In this document: piece by piece, positions 42,485-52,437 of the stretch
Numbering within the stretch: the stretch's first letter is position 1
Layout of the letters: the number at the start of each line of letters is the position of its first letter
Assembly (NCBI RefSeq): GCF_051195255.1
Contig: NZ_JBNJLK010000008.1
Location: 62,001-126,000, forward strand
Length of the DNA: 64,000 nucleotides
Reading direction: 5' to 3'
Origin: Falsirhodobacter sp051195255
Lineage (GTDB): Bacteria; Pseudomonadota; Alphaproteobacteria; Rhodobacterales; Rhodobacteraceae
Position numbers and translations under genes: made by a program
Notes under the pieces: generated by a model
The model's input: only the letters and a program-made list of their open reading frames with translations
What the model was told of the DNA's origin: nothing
Database searches by the model: none

Positions 42485-43371
42485 GCGGTCTGGCCCCCTT
42501 CGCGGCGCTGGGCCTCACCCGAGGCGGTGGCCTGCCCGCGGCTGAGCCGCCGTTCCAGCCGCCCCAGCACACGTTCGGACAGCGCCGTCATCAGCAGGTA
42601 GAAGACCAGAAGGCCCAGGAAGTACCACAGCCGCCAGTCGGGGTGCGCATAGGTGTAGGTGGAGGTCTTGGATCCCCCCAGTTCCCGCGCCCAGTAGACG
42701 ATGTCCTGCACGCCCAGAAGAAACAGCAGCGGCGTCGCCTTGATCAGGACCAGCCACAGGTTGGACAGGCCCGGCAGGGCATAGATCCACATCTGCGGCA
42801 CGAGGATGCGGCGGAAGACCTGCCGCTGGGTCATGCCATAGCTTTCCGCCGTTTCGATCTGCGCGCGGGGAACGGCCTTCATCGCGCCCGACAGGACGTT
42901 GGCGGCAAAGGCGCCGAAGACCAGCGCAAAGGTCACGACAGCCAGGGCGAAGCCATAGATCTGGTGGATGATTTGCGGGGCGGAATTCGGGGGCATCTTG
43001 GCCTGCGGGCAGACGCGGAATTCCAGCCCGGTGCGGATCGGGTCGGTCCAGTCGGGGCAGCGGGCCTGATGGATCAGCCACTCGATCCCCTGATCCAGCG
43101 CGATCACGAAGAACAGGAAGAACACGATGTCCGGCACGCCGCGCACCATCGCCATGTAGCCCTTGCCCAGCCAGCGCAGAGGCGCGGCCCCCGAACGGGA
43201 GGCCATCGCGCCGCCAAAGCCGAAGGCCAGCGCGATGGGCGCCGTCACCCCCAGCAGCACCAGAACGGTCAGGAACGAGGCATAGAACGACAGATGCGTG
43301 CCCGTCGTGAGGTAGCACGACAGCCAGGTCAGACCTTCCAGCGATTTGGGATCAGCGCAATATGCGAACAT
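42481..43371 (-). CDS. Polar amino-acid ABC transporter permease (first)
   Basis: A 296-residue permease of the HisQ/ArtQ type with about five spans and the EAA loop IETAESYGMTQRQVFRRILVPQMWIYALPGLSNLWLVLIKATPLLFLLG. A loop of about 40 residues with two cysteines (ARCPDWTDPIRTGLEFRVCP) lies between spans, possibly disulfide-bonded on the periplasmic side. It sits between the binding-protein gene and the second permease. Confidence 0.88.
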   Translation of the reverse strand: MFAYCADPKSLEGLTWLSCYLTTGTHLSFYASFLTVLVLLGVTAPIALAFGFGGAMASRSGAAPLRWLGKGYMAMVRGVPDIVFFLFFVIALDQGIEWLIHQARCPDWTDPIRTGLEFRVCPQAKMPPNSAPQIIHQIYGFALAVVTFALVFGAFAANVLSGAMKAVPRAQIETAESYGMTQRQVFRRILVPQMWIYALPGLSNLWLVLIKATPLLFLLGVQDIVYWARELGGSKTSTYTYAHPDWRLWYFLGLLVFYLLMTALSERVLGRLERRLSRGQATASGEAQRREGGQTA

Positions 43372-43407
43372 CGGGGTCGGGGCGCGGGGATGCCGCGCCC
43401 CCTCCTC

Positions 43408-44133
43408 TCAGAATTGGGGGGCGTCCTCGCCGAACCACTGCACGGCCATCTTGTTGAGTGTGCCGTCCTCTTTCAGGGCGGTCAGCGCTTCGTCCAGCTT
43501 GCCCTTCAACTCGGTGTCGGACTTGCGCAGACCGATGCCAAGGCCGCCGCCCAAGGCGATATCCTCACCCGTCCACGAGAATTCGCCGTTCGATTCTTCC
43601 ACGATCGGGACCAGGAAGTCCTTGTCGGCGAAGACCGCGTCGGCCTCGCCGTTGCGGACGGCGGCGACGGCCTCGTCCGGGGTGGCGAATTCCAGCAGCG
43701 TCGCACCGGATTCGGCGACATAGCCCGCCTGGATCGTGCCGACCTGCGCCGCGACGACCGCGCTTTTCAGATCGGTGTCCGGCTCCATCGTCGCATAGGC
43801 CGAGGCCAGCGGCGGTAGGTAGTTCTGCGTGAAGTCGATCACCTCGCGGCGTTCGTCCGTGATGCTCATCCCTGCGACGATCGTGTCGAAGTTGCCCGAT
43901 TGCAGGTTGGGGATGATGCTGTCCCAGTCGGTGGTGACCCATTCGCAGGTCAGGCCGGCCTTTTCGCACACCGCGTCGCCCACGTCGCGGTCATAGCCGT
44001 CGACCTCGCCCGCGTCGTTGATGAAGTTGTAGGGAGGGTAGGCGCCCTCGGTCCCCATGCGGACCACGTCTTGCGCCAGCGCGCCGCCGGCCGTCAGGGC
44101 CAGAAGGGCCGAAGATAGGATAAGCTGTTTCAC
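43408..44133 (-). CDS. Periplasmic amino-acid/amine-binding protein of the ABC transporter
   Basis: A 241-residue type 3 solute-binding protein with a signal peptide (MKQLILSSALLALTAGGALAQ). The mature start VVRMGTEGAYPPYNFINDAGEVDGYDRDVGDAVCEKAGLTCEWV is the His/Arg/Lys/ornithine-binding signature. NLQSGNFDTIVAGMSITDERREVIDFTQNY holds the ligand-contacting Thr/Arg region. The start is a GTG at 44133 with AGGGAGAG upstream. The ligand is probably a cationic amino acid or diamine, given the catabolic genes downstream. Confidence 0.88.
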   Translation of the reverse strand: MKQLILSSALLALTAGGALAQDVVRMGTEGAYPPYNFINDAGEVDGYDRDVGDAVCEKAGLTCEWVTTDWDSIIPNLQSGNFDTIVAGMSITDERREVIDFTQNYLPPLASAYATMEPDTDLKSAVVAAQVGTIQAGYVAESGATLLEFATPDEAVAAVRNGEADAVFADKDFLVPIVEESNGEFSWTGEDIALGGGLGIGLRKSDTELKGKLDEALTALKEDGTLNKMAVQWFGEDAPQF

Positions 44134-44153
44134 TGGTTCTCTCCCTAAGGTGG

Positions 44154-44927
44154 TCAGGTGCCGGCGGACAGGAACGCGCGCAGGCGGGCGGATTGCGGAT
44201 TGCCGAACAGCGTGGCGGGATTGCCCTGCTCCTCGATGCGGCCCTGGTGCAGGAAGATGACGTGGTCGGAACAATCCGCCGCCATCTTCATGTCATGGGT
44301 GACGATGATCATCGTGCGGCCTTCGTCGGCCAGCGCCTTGATGACGCGGACGACCTCCTGCTCCAGCTCCGGATCGAGGGCGCTGGTCGGTTCGTCGAAC
44401 AGAAGGGCACGGGGTTCCATGCACAGGGCGCGGGCGATGGCAGCGCGCTGCTGCTGGCCGCCCGAAAGTTGCGACGGCCACGCATCGGCCTTGTCGGCGA
44501 TGCCCACCTTGGCCAGATAGGCGCGGGCCTTTTCCTCCACCTCGGCGCGCGGGCGGCCCAGGACGGTCAGCGGCGCTTCCATCACGTTCTGCAGGATCGT
44601 CATGTGGGACCAGAGGTTGAACTGCTGGAACACCATCGACAGGTTCGTGCGGATGCGCAGCACCTGGTTCCGGTCGGCCGGCTGCCGGTGGGACCCCTCG
44701 CCGCGCCACATCACGGGCTCCCCCTCGAAGCGGATGGAGCCATCCTGGCTGTTTTCCAGCAGGTTGCAGCAGCGCAGCAGCGTCGACTTCCCCGACCCCG
44801 AGGAGCCGATCAGCGAGATCACGTGCCCGCGCGGCGCCGTCAGGTCCACGCCCTTCAGCACCTCGAGCCGGTCATAGGATTTGTGAAGGTTCCGGATTTC
44901 AAGAACCGGAGCGGTGGGTGGGGTCAC
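44154..44927 (-). CDS. Polar amino-acid ABC transporter ATPase
   Basis: A 257-residue ABC ATPase of the HisP/GlnQ class. Walker A is LIGSSGSGKSTLLRC, the Q loop is MVFQQFNLWSH, the signature is QLSGGQQQRAAIARALCMEP, Walker B is ALLFDEPTSALDPE and the switch His is in IIVTHDMKMA. The start is a GTG at 44927. It is the first gene of the operon, with 20 bp to the binding-protein gene, so the promoter should lie in the 61 bp before it. Confidence 0.9.
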   Translation of the reverse strand: MTPPTAPVLEIRNLHKSYDRLEVLKGVDLTAPRGHVISLIGSSGSGKSTLLRCCNLLENSQDGSIRFEGEPVMWRGEGSHRQPADRNQVLRIRTNLSMVFQQFNLWSHMTILQNVMEAPLTVLGRPRAEVEEKARAYLAKVGIADKADAWPSQLSGGQQQRAAIARALCMEPRALLFDEPTSALDPELEQEVVRVIKALADEGRTMIIVTHDMKMAADCSDHVIFLHQGRIEEQGNPATLFGNPQSARLRAFLSAGT

Positions 44928-44988
44928 GTTGCCTCGCCTGTTTTGCGTTCTATTACGGGCGCAGGGTGGCGGTATGCAACGCGGAATC

Positions 44989-45438
44989 TCAGCCTTCCTG
45001 CACCTTCTGACGTGCAAGGGCGGATTCCTGATCGGTAACGCCCAAAAGTTTGGCAGCCAGACGGATCAGCTGATCCTCCACCGCGTCGCGACCGCCATCG
45101 GCCAGCGCCACGGCCCACAATGCCTGCATCAGCCCGTCGCGGTCTTCATGCGGCACCGCGTCCTTCAGGGCGCGCGTGAAACGCACGGTGTCGGGGGCCT
45201 GCGCTTCCAGCGCTTCGGCCTGATGCCGCAGGACGGTGGCGTCCTGCGCGGACAGGCCATGCCGTCGGGCGAGAACGCGGTCGATCCGACCGATCTCGAT
45301 CTCGGTGTATTGCCCGTCGGCGCGGGCGATGCGGACCAGAAGCGCCGCCAGCGCCAGACGGCTGTCCGGTTCGGGCAGGCGGGTGTCGGATCCATCGGTG
45401 ATGCGGCGCAGAAGTTGTTCAAACATGCCGATGATCAT
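44989..45438 (-). CDS. TerB-family protein
   Basis: A 149-residue all-helical protein of the TerB/COG4103 type. Both halves carry the acidic metal-binding pattern: LAALLVRIARADGQYTEIEIGRIDRVLARR and LMQALWAVALADGGRDAVEDQLIRLAAKLLGV. These are D-G-x-x-x-x-x-E metal sites. Tellurite-linked TerB names apply to relatives; the function of stand-alone copies is not known. ATG at 45438, or possibly an in-frame ATG at 45426 (MFEQLL). Confidence 0.78.
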   Translation of the reverse strand: MIIGMFEQLLRRITDGSDTRLPEPDSRLALAALLVRIARADGQYTEIEIGRIDRVLARRHGLSAQDATVLRHQAEALEAQAPDTVRFTRALKDAVPHEDRDGLMQALWAVALADGGRDAVEDQLIRLAAKLLGVTDQESALARQKVQEG

Positions 45439-45458
45439 GGTGCGCTGCGCGCCCGAGT

Positions 45459-46229
45459 CTAGGCGAAAAGCGCCGAAAGGCGTTTCGCTTCATCTTCCGT
45501 GCCCCAGGGGGCGTTGATGATGAACATGCCCGACCCGATCATCTTGTGCCCCTCCTTGGCCGCCGGGAAGCGCACCTCGTGGCGCAGGGCGTCGGGGAAG
45601 CGCTGGGACAGGTCGGCCAGCATGCCGATATGGGCGGCGTTGGTCAGCAGCGGATACCACAGCGCGATGATCCCCACGTTCCACTTCTTCGCGATGCTGG
45701 CGATCTGGCCCGGGATGACGTCGTAATCGGACTTCACCTCATATGAAGGGTCGATCAGCATCAGGCCGCGGCGCGGGGTGGGCGGCGTCAGGGCCAGCGC
45801 CATCGCGAAGCCGTCCTTTTTCTGGACATGGGCGTCCCACAGGTGGATCACCTCGGACAGGATGCGGTGTTCCTGGGGATGCAGTTCGGCCAGGTGGATC
45901 TTGTCCATGTCCCGCAGGGTCATGGCGGCCAGAAGGGGCGATCCCGGATAGGCGGCGTCGCCCCAGCGGGCGCGCGTTTCCTCCAGCCGCTGGCGATAGG
46001 GGTGGTCGGGGGCGAAGGCTTCGCGCACGGCGCCGATGCCCTTTGCCGCCTCGCCCGTCTTCACCGCTTCCTCGGCGTCCAGCATGTAAAGGCCGCGCCC
46101 GGCGTGCGTCTCGATATAGGTGAGGGGTTTGTCCTTCTGCACCAGATAATCGAGCATGAAGCACAGCAGCGCGTGCTTCTGGACGTCGGCCAGATTTCCA
46201 GCGTGATACAGGTGTTGATAGGACAGCAT
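45459..46229 (-). CDS. rlmJ: 23S rRNA m6A2030 methyltransferase RlmJ
   Basis: A 256-residue SAM-dependent N6-adenine methyltransferase for A2030 of 23S rRNA. It opens MLSYQHLYHAGNLADVQKHALLCFMLDYL, then YIETHAGRGLYML (SAM motif I) and RGLMLIDPSYEVKSDYDVI with the catalytic D-P-S-Y. GSGMFIINAPWG closes the domain. The ATG at 46229 gives the conserved N-terminus; upstream in-frame codons are rejected. It is divergent from the MHS transporter. Confidence 0.93.
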   Translation of the reverse strand: MLSYQHLYHAGNLADVQKHALLCFMLDYLVQKDKPLTYIETHAGRGLYMLDAEEAVKTGEAAKGIGAVREAFAPDHPYRQRLEETRARWGDAAYPGSPLLAAMTLRDMDKIHLAELHPQEHRILSEVIHLWDAHVQKKDGFAMALALTPPTPRRGLMLIDPSYEVKSDYDVIPGQIASIAKKWNVGIIALWYPLLTNAAHIGMLADLSQRFPDALRHEVRFPAAKEGHKMIGSGMFIINAPWGTEDEAKRLSALFA

Positions 46230-46364
46230 GGCCTTCTCGCTATCGTTTGGCCCCGCCTTGCACAAGGAAACTTTATCCAAAGTAACAAAACCCTTATTTT
46301 GCGGGTTCACAGGGTTTTAAAATTGCGCTATCGCGGCGAATTGCAACTGAACCGGAAACACGTC

Positions 46365-47675
46365 ATGACCGATATTTCCTCCGACGCTGCGACCGGCACC
46401 GCGCAACCGCTGAACAAGCCGTCGCGTGTGCTGGCGGCCAGCCTCATCGGCACCACCATCGAATTCTACGACTTCTACATCTATGCCACCGCGGCCGTGC
46501 TGGTCTTCCCGGTGCTGTTCTTCCCGGGCACGGATGAAACGACGGCGCTGCTGGCCTCGTTCGCGACCTTCTCGGTCGCGTTCTTCGCGCGTCCCTTCGG
46601 CGCGATCGTCTTCGGCCATTTCGGCGACAAGATCGGCCGCAAGGCGACGCTGGTCGCGGCGCTGCTGACCATGGGGATTTCCACGATCGTCATCGGCCTG
46701 CTGCCCACCTACGCCTCCATCGGGGTGCTGGCGCCGCTGTTCCTGGCGTTGTGCCGGTTCGGGCAGGGCTTCGGTCTGGGCGGCGAATGGGGCGGCGCGG
46801 TCCTGATCGCCACGGAAAACGCCCCTCCGGGCAAGAAAAGCTGGTATGGCATGTTCCCGCAACTGGGTGCGCCGGTCGGCCTCTTCATCGCGTCGGGCGT
46901 GTTCTACATCCTGCTGCACTTCGTGCCCGAAGGGCAGACGGCCGGCGCATGGCTGGCCGAAAGCGGCATCTGGCGCGCGCCGTTCCTCGCCTCGGCCATC
47001 CTGATCATCATCGGCATGTGGGTGCGGCTGTCCATCACGGAAACGCCCGACTTCCAGAAGGCCATCGACAAGCATGAACGCGTGGCCGTTCCGGCGGCCG
47101 AGATCTTCACCAGCTACAAGCGCAGCCTGTTCCTTGGCACCTTCGTGGCGCTGGCGACCTTCGTGCTGTTCTACATCGGCACCGCATACCTGCTGTCCTA
47201 CAACACCAAGGTCATCAAGATGCCGCTGCTGGAGGCGATCGAGATACAGCTTCTGGGCGCCATCGCCTTCGGCCTGTTCATCCCGATCGTGGGCAAGCTG
47301 GGCGACCGCTTCGGCCGCCGCCAGGTGCTGACGGCCGTGACGATCGGCATCGCGGTGTTCTCGTTCGCGCTGGCCCCACTGTGGTCCATGGGCACGTCGG
47401 GCATCATCATCTTCGTGCTGATCGGCATGGCGCTGATGGGCATGACCTACGGCCTGATCGGCACGGCGCTGGCCGCACCGTTCCCGACGCGCGTCCGCTA
47501 CACCGGCTCCTCGCTGACGTTCAACTTCGCAGGCATCTTCGGCGCGTCGCTGGCCCCCTATGCCGCGACCTACCTGCAGTCGAACTACGGCCTGCACGCG
47601 GTGGGTTACTATCTTGGCGGCGCGGCAGTCATCACGCTGCTGTGCATCTGGGGTTCGCGCAAAGGCGAAGTCTGA
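46365..47675 (+). CDS. MFS transporter, metabolite:H+ symporter (MHS) family
   Basis: A 436-residue membrane protein with 12 spans. The MHS signature region VLAASLIGTTIEFYDFYIYATAAVLVFPVLFFP opens the protein, followed by FGAIVFGHFGDKIGRKATLV (motif A) and LCRFGQGFGLGGEWGGAVLIATENAPPGKKSWYGMFPQLGAPVGLF. A second motif A, GKLGDRFGRRQVL, starts the second half. Relatives carry shikimate, proline/betaine or dicarboxylates, so the substrate cannot be named. A terminator follows. Confidence 0.88.
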   Translation: MTDISSDAATGTAQPLNKPSRVLAASLIGTTIEFYDFYIYATAAVLVFPVLFFPGTDETTALLASFATFSVAFFARPFGAIVFGHFGDKIGRKATLVAALLTMGISTIVIGLLPTYASIGVLAPLFLALCRFGQGFGLGGEWGGAVLIATENAPPGKKSWYGMFPQLGAPVGLFIASGVFYILLHFVPEGQTAGAWLAESGIWRAPFLASAILIIIGMWVRLSITETPDFQKAIDKHERVAVPAAEIFTSYKRSLFLGTFVALATFVLFYIGTAYLLSYNTKVIKMPLLEAIEIQLLGAIAFGLFIPIVGKLGDRFGRRQVLTAVTIGIAVFSFALAPLWSMGTSGIIIFVLIGMALMGMTYGLIGTALAAPFPTRVRYTGSSLTFNFAGIFGASLAPYAATYLQSNYGLHAVGYYLGGAAVITLLCIWGSRKGEV

Positions 47676-47697
47676 GCGCATCGTTCGACTTGCCGAC

Positions 47698-47727
47698 AAA
47701 GGCCGTCCTGCAGGGCGGCCTTTCCTC
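47698..47727 (+). terminator. Terminator after the MHS transporter
   Basis: 11-bp stem (AAAGGCCGTCC with GGGCGGCCTTT, one G-U pair) with a TGCA loop, followed by CCTCG. It lies 23 bp past the stop. Confidence 0.75.
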
Positions 47728-47756
47728 GTTCAGGGTTCGGCTTCGTGACGGACATG

Positions 47757-47784
47757 CAAAAAGGCGCCCCGTAGGGCGCCTTTG
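47757..47784 (-). terminator. Terminator after pyrG
   Basis: 10-bp stem AAAGGCGCCC/GGGCGCCTTT with a 4-base loop. On the minus strand the stem is followed by a T run (TTTTTG after the right arm), 22 bp past the pyrG stop. Confidence 0.85.
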
Positions 47785-47805
47785 GTTTCGCGCAGGCGGG
47801 AAGCG

Positions 47806-49449
<1,644 letters not shown>

Positions 49450-49530
49450 GCGTGGAATACTCCCGTGAATTCGATTTAAGACAGCGATTCGGCAATGCGG
49501 AATCGTATCATCACGGGACTCGGGGTATAA

Positions 49531-49549
49531 CGCAGGGTGTCACCCTGCG
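49531..49549. repeat. Palindrome between pyrG and secG
   Basis: CGCAGGGTGTCACCCTGCG is a 9-bp perfect inverted repeat around one base. It sits 53 bp past the secG stop and 82 bp before the pyrG start. No T run follows on either strand, so it is at best a weak terminator; it may be a protein-binding site for pyrG. Confidence 0.5.
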
Positions 49550-49601
49550 CAACCGGCCTCGGGATGAAGGACGGACCTTGCGGCCCGACGCGCGTGATGT
49601 G

Positions 49602-50036
<435 letters not shown>

Positions 50037-50105
50037 GCAGGAACGGCCTTCGGATGCTGACGCGCCTATCTAGAAGGATGTGACCCGCCCCGCAACCCCA
50101 AAGGG

Positions 50106-50312
50106 TCAAAGGCGGCGAAGCGTCTCGGCCAGAAGGCGGGCCAGCCGCGCCTCGGCCCCCGTGGCGGCGTCGGCGCGGCGCTCCAGATCCTCCGCCACGC
50201 GGGCGGGATCCAACCCCAAGCCCTGCAGGACGAGGTCATGGAGTATGTCCACGGCCGCACGCCGGGTCGCGACCACTTCGCGCTCCAGCTCGATCAAACG
50301 CTCGGTTTCCAT
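50106..50312 (-). CDS. Small helical protein upstream of secG, unrecognised
   Basis: A 68-residue protein, METERLIELEREVVATRRAAVDILHD and so on, strongly charged and helical throughout, without Cys, span or signal peptide. It is likely to be a coiled coil. AGG directly precedes the ATG at 50312, and it lies 69 bp upstream of secG on the same strand. I do not recognise a family; the frame has codon use like its neighbours, which supports it as a gene. Confidence 0.6.
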   Translation of the reverse strand: METERLIELEREVVATRRAAVDILHDLVLQGLGLDPARVAEDLERRADAATGAEARLARLLAETLRRL

Positions 50313-50467
50313 CCTGAGGTCCCTGAGGGGCTTTCAACCCAAGATAGTATATCGCGGGCCCCGTGACCACTTAGCTGTTCGTCACTTCGATTAGCATTTG
50401 CACGATCGGCGCGAGGCGTGGCCTGCCGAAGGGACGAACGCATGCGAATCATGCCGAAAGACTGGTT

Positions 50468-50917
50468 TCAATTCTCTGAGGGTGCGGACAGGACCGGGCA
50501 GACATTGGTCAGGATGCAGCCCATGATGCGGTTGGCTTCCTTCAGATCGTCTTCGGACAGGTTGCGCAGGATTTCGGACCGCAACTTGGCAACATAGGAC
50601 AGAAGGTCGCCCGCCTGTTCGCGGGCCGCCGGGGTCAGGTGCACGGTCCGCTGCCGGCGATCCCCGCCATTGGCGCGCCGTTCCACAAGGCCCGCCTTTT
50701 CCAGCGCATCGACCAGCCCAACGATGGACGGCTGTTCCACGTCCAGATGCTGGGCAAGCTGGGTCTGCGTGGGGCCGTCCTCGCGGGCAAGTTGCACCAG
50801 AAGGCGCGCGCGCGACAGGGTCAGCCCCATTTCCTTGGCACGCGCATCGAACAGGGTCCGCATCTTGCGGTTCACCTTGATCAGCGTGTCGAGGAACTGC
50901 TCCGATTGTGAGGGCAT
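50468..50917 (-). CDS. MarR-family transcriptional regulator
   Basis: A 149-residue winged-helix dimer-forming regulator. The DNA-binding core is MGLTLSRARLLVQLAREDGPTQTQLAQHLDVEQPSIVGLVDALEKAGLVERRANGGDRRQRTVHLT, with the recognition helix at QPSIVGLVDALEKAG and the wing at GGDRRQR. The target and inducer are unknown. An AT-rich inverted repeat lies between it and waaA and may be an autoregulatory operator. Confidence 0.9.
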   Translation of the reverse strand: MPSQSEQFLDTLIKVNRKMRTLFDARAKEMGLTLSRARLLVQLAREDGPTQTQLAQHLDVEQPSIVGLVDALEKAGLVERRANGGDRRQRTVHLTPAAREQAGDLLSYVAKLRSEILRNLSEDDLKEANRIMGCILTNVCPVLSAPSEN

Positions 50918-50944
50918 AACGGCCTTAGGAAGCGAATGATTATT

Positions 50945-50963
50945 ATCCGATGTAAATACGGAT
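50945..50963. promoter_or_regulatory. AT-rich inverted repeat before marR
   Basis: ATCCG and CGGAT flank a 9-base AT-rich centre about 28 bp upstream of the MarR start. An outer ATGAT/ATCAT pair encloses it at 50936-50940 and 50962-50966. The local AT content and position suit the marR promoter and an autoregulatory site, but no family consensus has been checked. Confidence 0.35.
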
Positions 50964-52147
50964 CATCGGGCGTCAACTCTTATTCTCGTGATAAGGGCGT
51001 TCAGCGCCGTCAGGACCACCCCCGCCGCGTCGTCCGGACGAAGGGCGGAGGCCGCCGTTCGCACCATGATCCCGCGCCGCAAAGGGTCCAGCGAGCCCAA
51101 TGTCGCGGCCAGCGTTTCCGCCTGTGCCGGAAGGGCCGCACCCTCCCGATCCAGCGCCTCGAAGATCGCGGCGAAGTTGGCCACATGCGGGCCATGGATC
51201 AGGGCGGAGTCGTAAAGGGCGGGTTCATAAGGCGTATGGCCCCCCTTGGGCACGAAGCTGCCCCCGATCACCGTGACGCAGGCCGCGCGATACCACAGCG
51301 ACATCTCGCCCAAGGTGTCGGCGACGTAGACCTCCCCCGCCGGGGCCTCGCCATCCGACCGCCGCGCCACGGTAAAATCGCGGGCGAGGGCCAGTGCAGC
51401 CACCTCGGCCCCGCGGGCGGGATGGCGCGGGGCCAGGATCAGCCAGCGAAAGCGGCTTTGCGCGCGGAAGGCGTCCAGGATCACCTCATCCTCCCCTGGG
51501 TGGGTGGAGGCGGCGAGAACCGTGTCCTCACGCGGATGGGGTAAGGGCGGCATCGGACCCTCGTCGCGCGAAAGCGCGGATTTCAGCGTCAGGCGCGGAC
51601 CGATGCGGTCGGCGGGCAGGCCAAGATCCCGCAGCCGTCCTTCGCTGCCCGCGTCCTGCGCGCTGACCCAGGACAGGCGCCGCAGCACCCGCCGCATCAG
51701 CCCGATCCGCGCCCAGCGGCGGGACGACCGTTCCGACATCCGCGCGCCGATCACCAGCACGGGCATGGGGGCGGACAGGATGCGTTCGGGCCACAGCTCG
51801 TTCTCCACCACGATCAGGGCGCGGGGGCGGGCGCGCAGGAAGCGGCGCACCACGGGCCGGGCGTCGAAGGGGGCCAGGCGGGCCGTCACCCCTGGCAGGT
51901 TCCAGCCGGCCACCATCGCCTTGGCCGTGGGGTTGTTGCAGGTCACCAGAACCGTGTCGCCCTGCGCGGACAGCCCCTCGATCACCGAACGGGCCGAGGT
52001 CAGCTCGCCATTGCTGGCGCCGTGCACCCAGATCGCCTCCTGCGGCAGGGGCGCCCGGGCCATCCGCTCCGCCAGCGTGCCCCGACGGGCCGCCATCAGC
52101 GCCAGGACCGGCAGCGCGGCCAGCATCAGCAGACGGTAAAGGATCAT
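50963..52147 (-). CDS. waaA: KDO transferase
   Basis: A 394-residue inner-membrane GT-B enzyme (family GT30) that adds KDO to lipid IVA. The N-terminal anchor MILYRLLMLAALPVLALMAA is followed by IWVHGASNGELTSARSVIEGL with the catalytic Glu (E of NGE, in the place of the usual G-E), VVENELWPERIL, and the C-terminal half LAASTHPGEDEVILDAF and GEMSLWYRAACVTVIGGSFVPKGGHTPYEPALYD. Its ATG overlaps the DUF6476 stop. lpxK is not adjacent. Confidence 0.92.
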   Translation of the reverse strand: MILYRLLMLAALPVLALMAARRGTLAERMARAPLPQEAIWVHGASNGELTSARSVIEGLSAQGDTVLVTCNNPTAKAMVAGWNLPGVTARLAPFDARPVVRRFLRARPRALIVVENELWPERILSAPMPVLVIGARMSERSSRRWARIGLMRRVLRRLSWVSAQDAGSEGRLRDLGLPADRIGPRLTLKSALSRDEGPMPPLPHPREDTVLAASTHPGEDEVILDAFRAQSRFRWLILAPRHPARGAEVAALALARDFTVARRSDGEAPAGEVYVADTLGEMSLWYRAACVTVIGGSFVPKGGHTPYEPALYDSALIHGPHVANFAAIFEALDREGAALPAQAETLAATLGSLDPLRRGIMVRTAASALRPDDAAGVVLTALNALITRIRVDAR

Positions 52148-52437
52148 TCGACCCGAACCTCTTGCCGAAGACTGCCGTCGTCGTTGAAGATCAGGATGCG
52201 GTTGTCCTCGGTCACCACGGCGGTCCAGCCGCGGCCCAGCGTCACGGCGGTGGGCACCGCACCGTCCAGACGGATGGCCGGGGGCAGGGTGGGCACGCGG
52301 TCCAGCGCCTGCGGCACGCGCGTGACAAGCAGCCAGATCACGGTTATCAGGCCCCCGATCAGCACCATCGTCAGGATGGTCACCAGTGCCTTCAAAAAGC
52401 CCAATCCGGGCGGCAAGCCTTGCGGAGCCTCATCCAT
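52144..52437 (-). CDS. DUF6476 membrane protein
   Basis: A 97-residue protein with one span (FLKALVTILTMVLIGGLITVIWLLVTRVP) and an extracytoplasmic beta-rich tail (IRLDGAVPTAVTLGRGWTAVVTEDNRILIFNDDGSLRQEV). This is the DUF6476 pattern of Rhodobacterales. Function is unknown. It is coupled to waaA by a 4-base overlap, and its ATG overlaps that of the divergent pseudouridine synthase gene. Confidence 0.78.
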   Translation of the reverse strand: MDEAPQGLPPGLGFLKALVTILTMVLIGGLITVIWLLVTRVPQALDRVPTLPPAIRLDGAVPTAVTLGRGWTAVVTEDNRILIFNDDGSLRQEVRVE

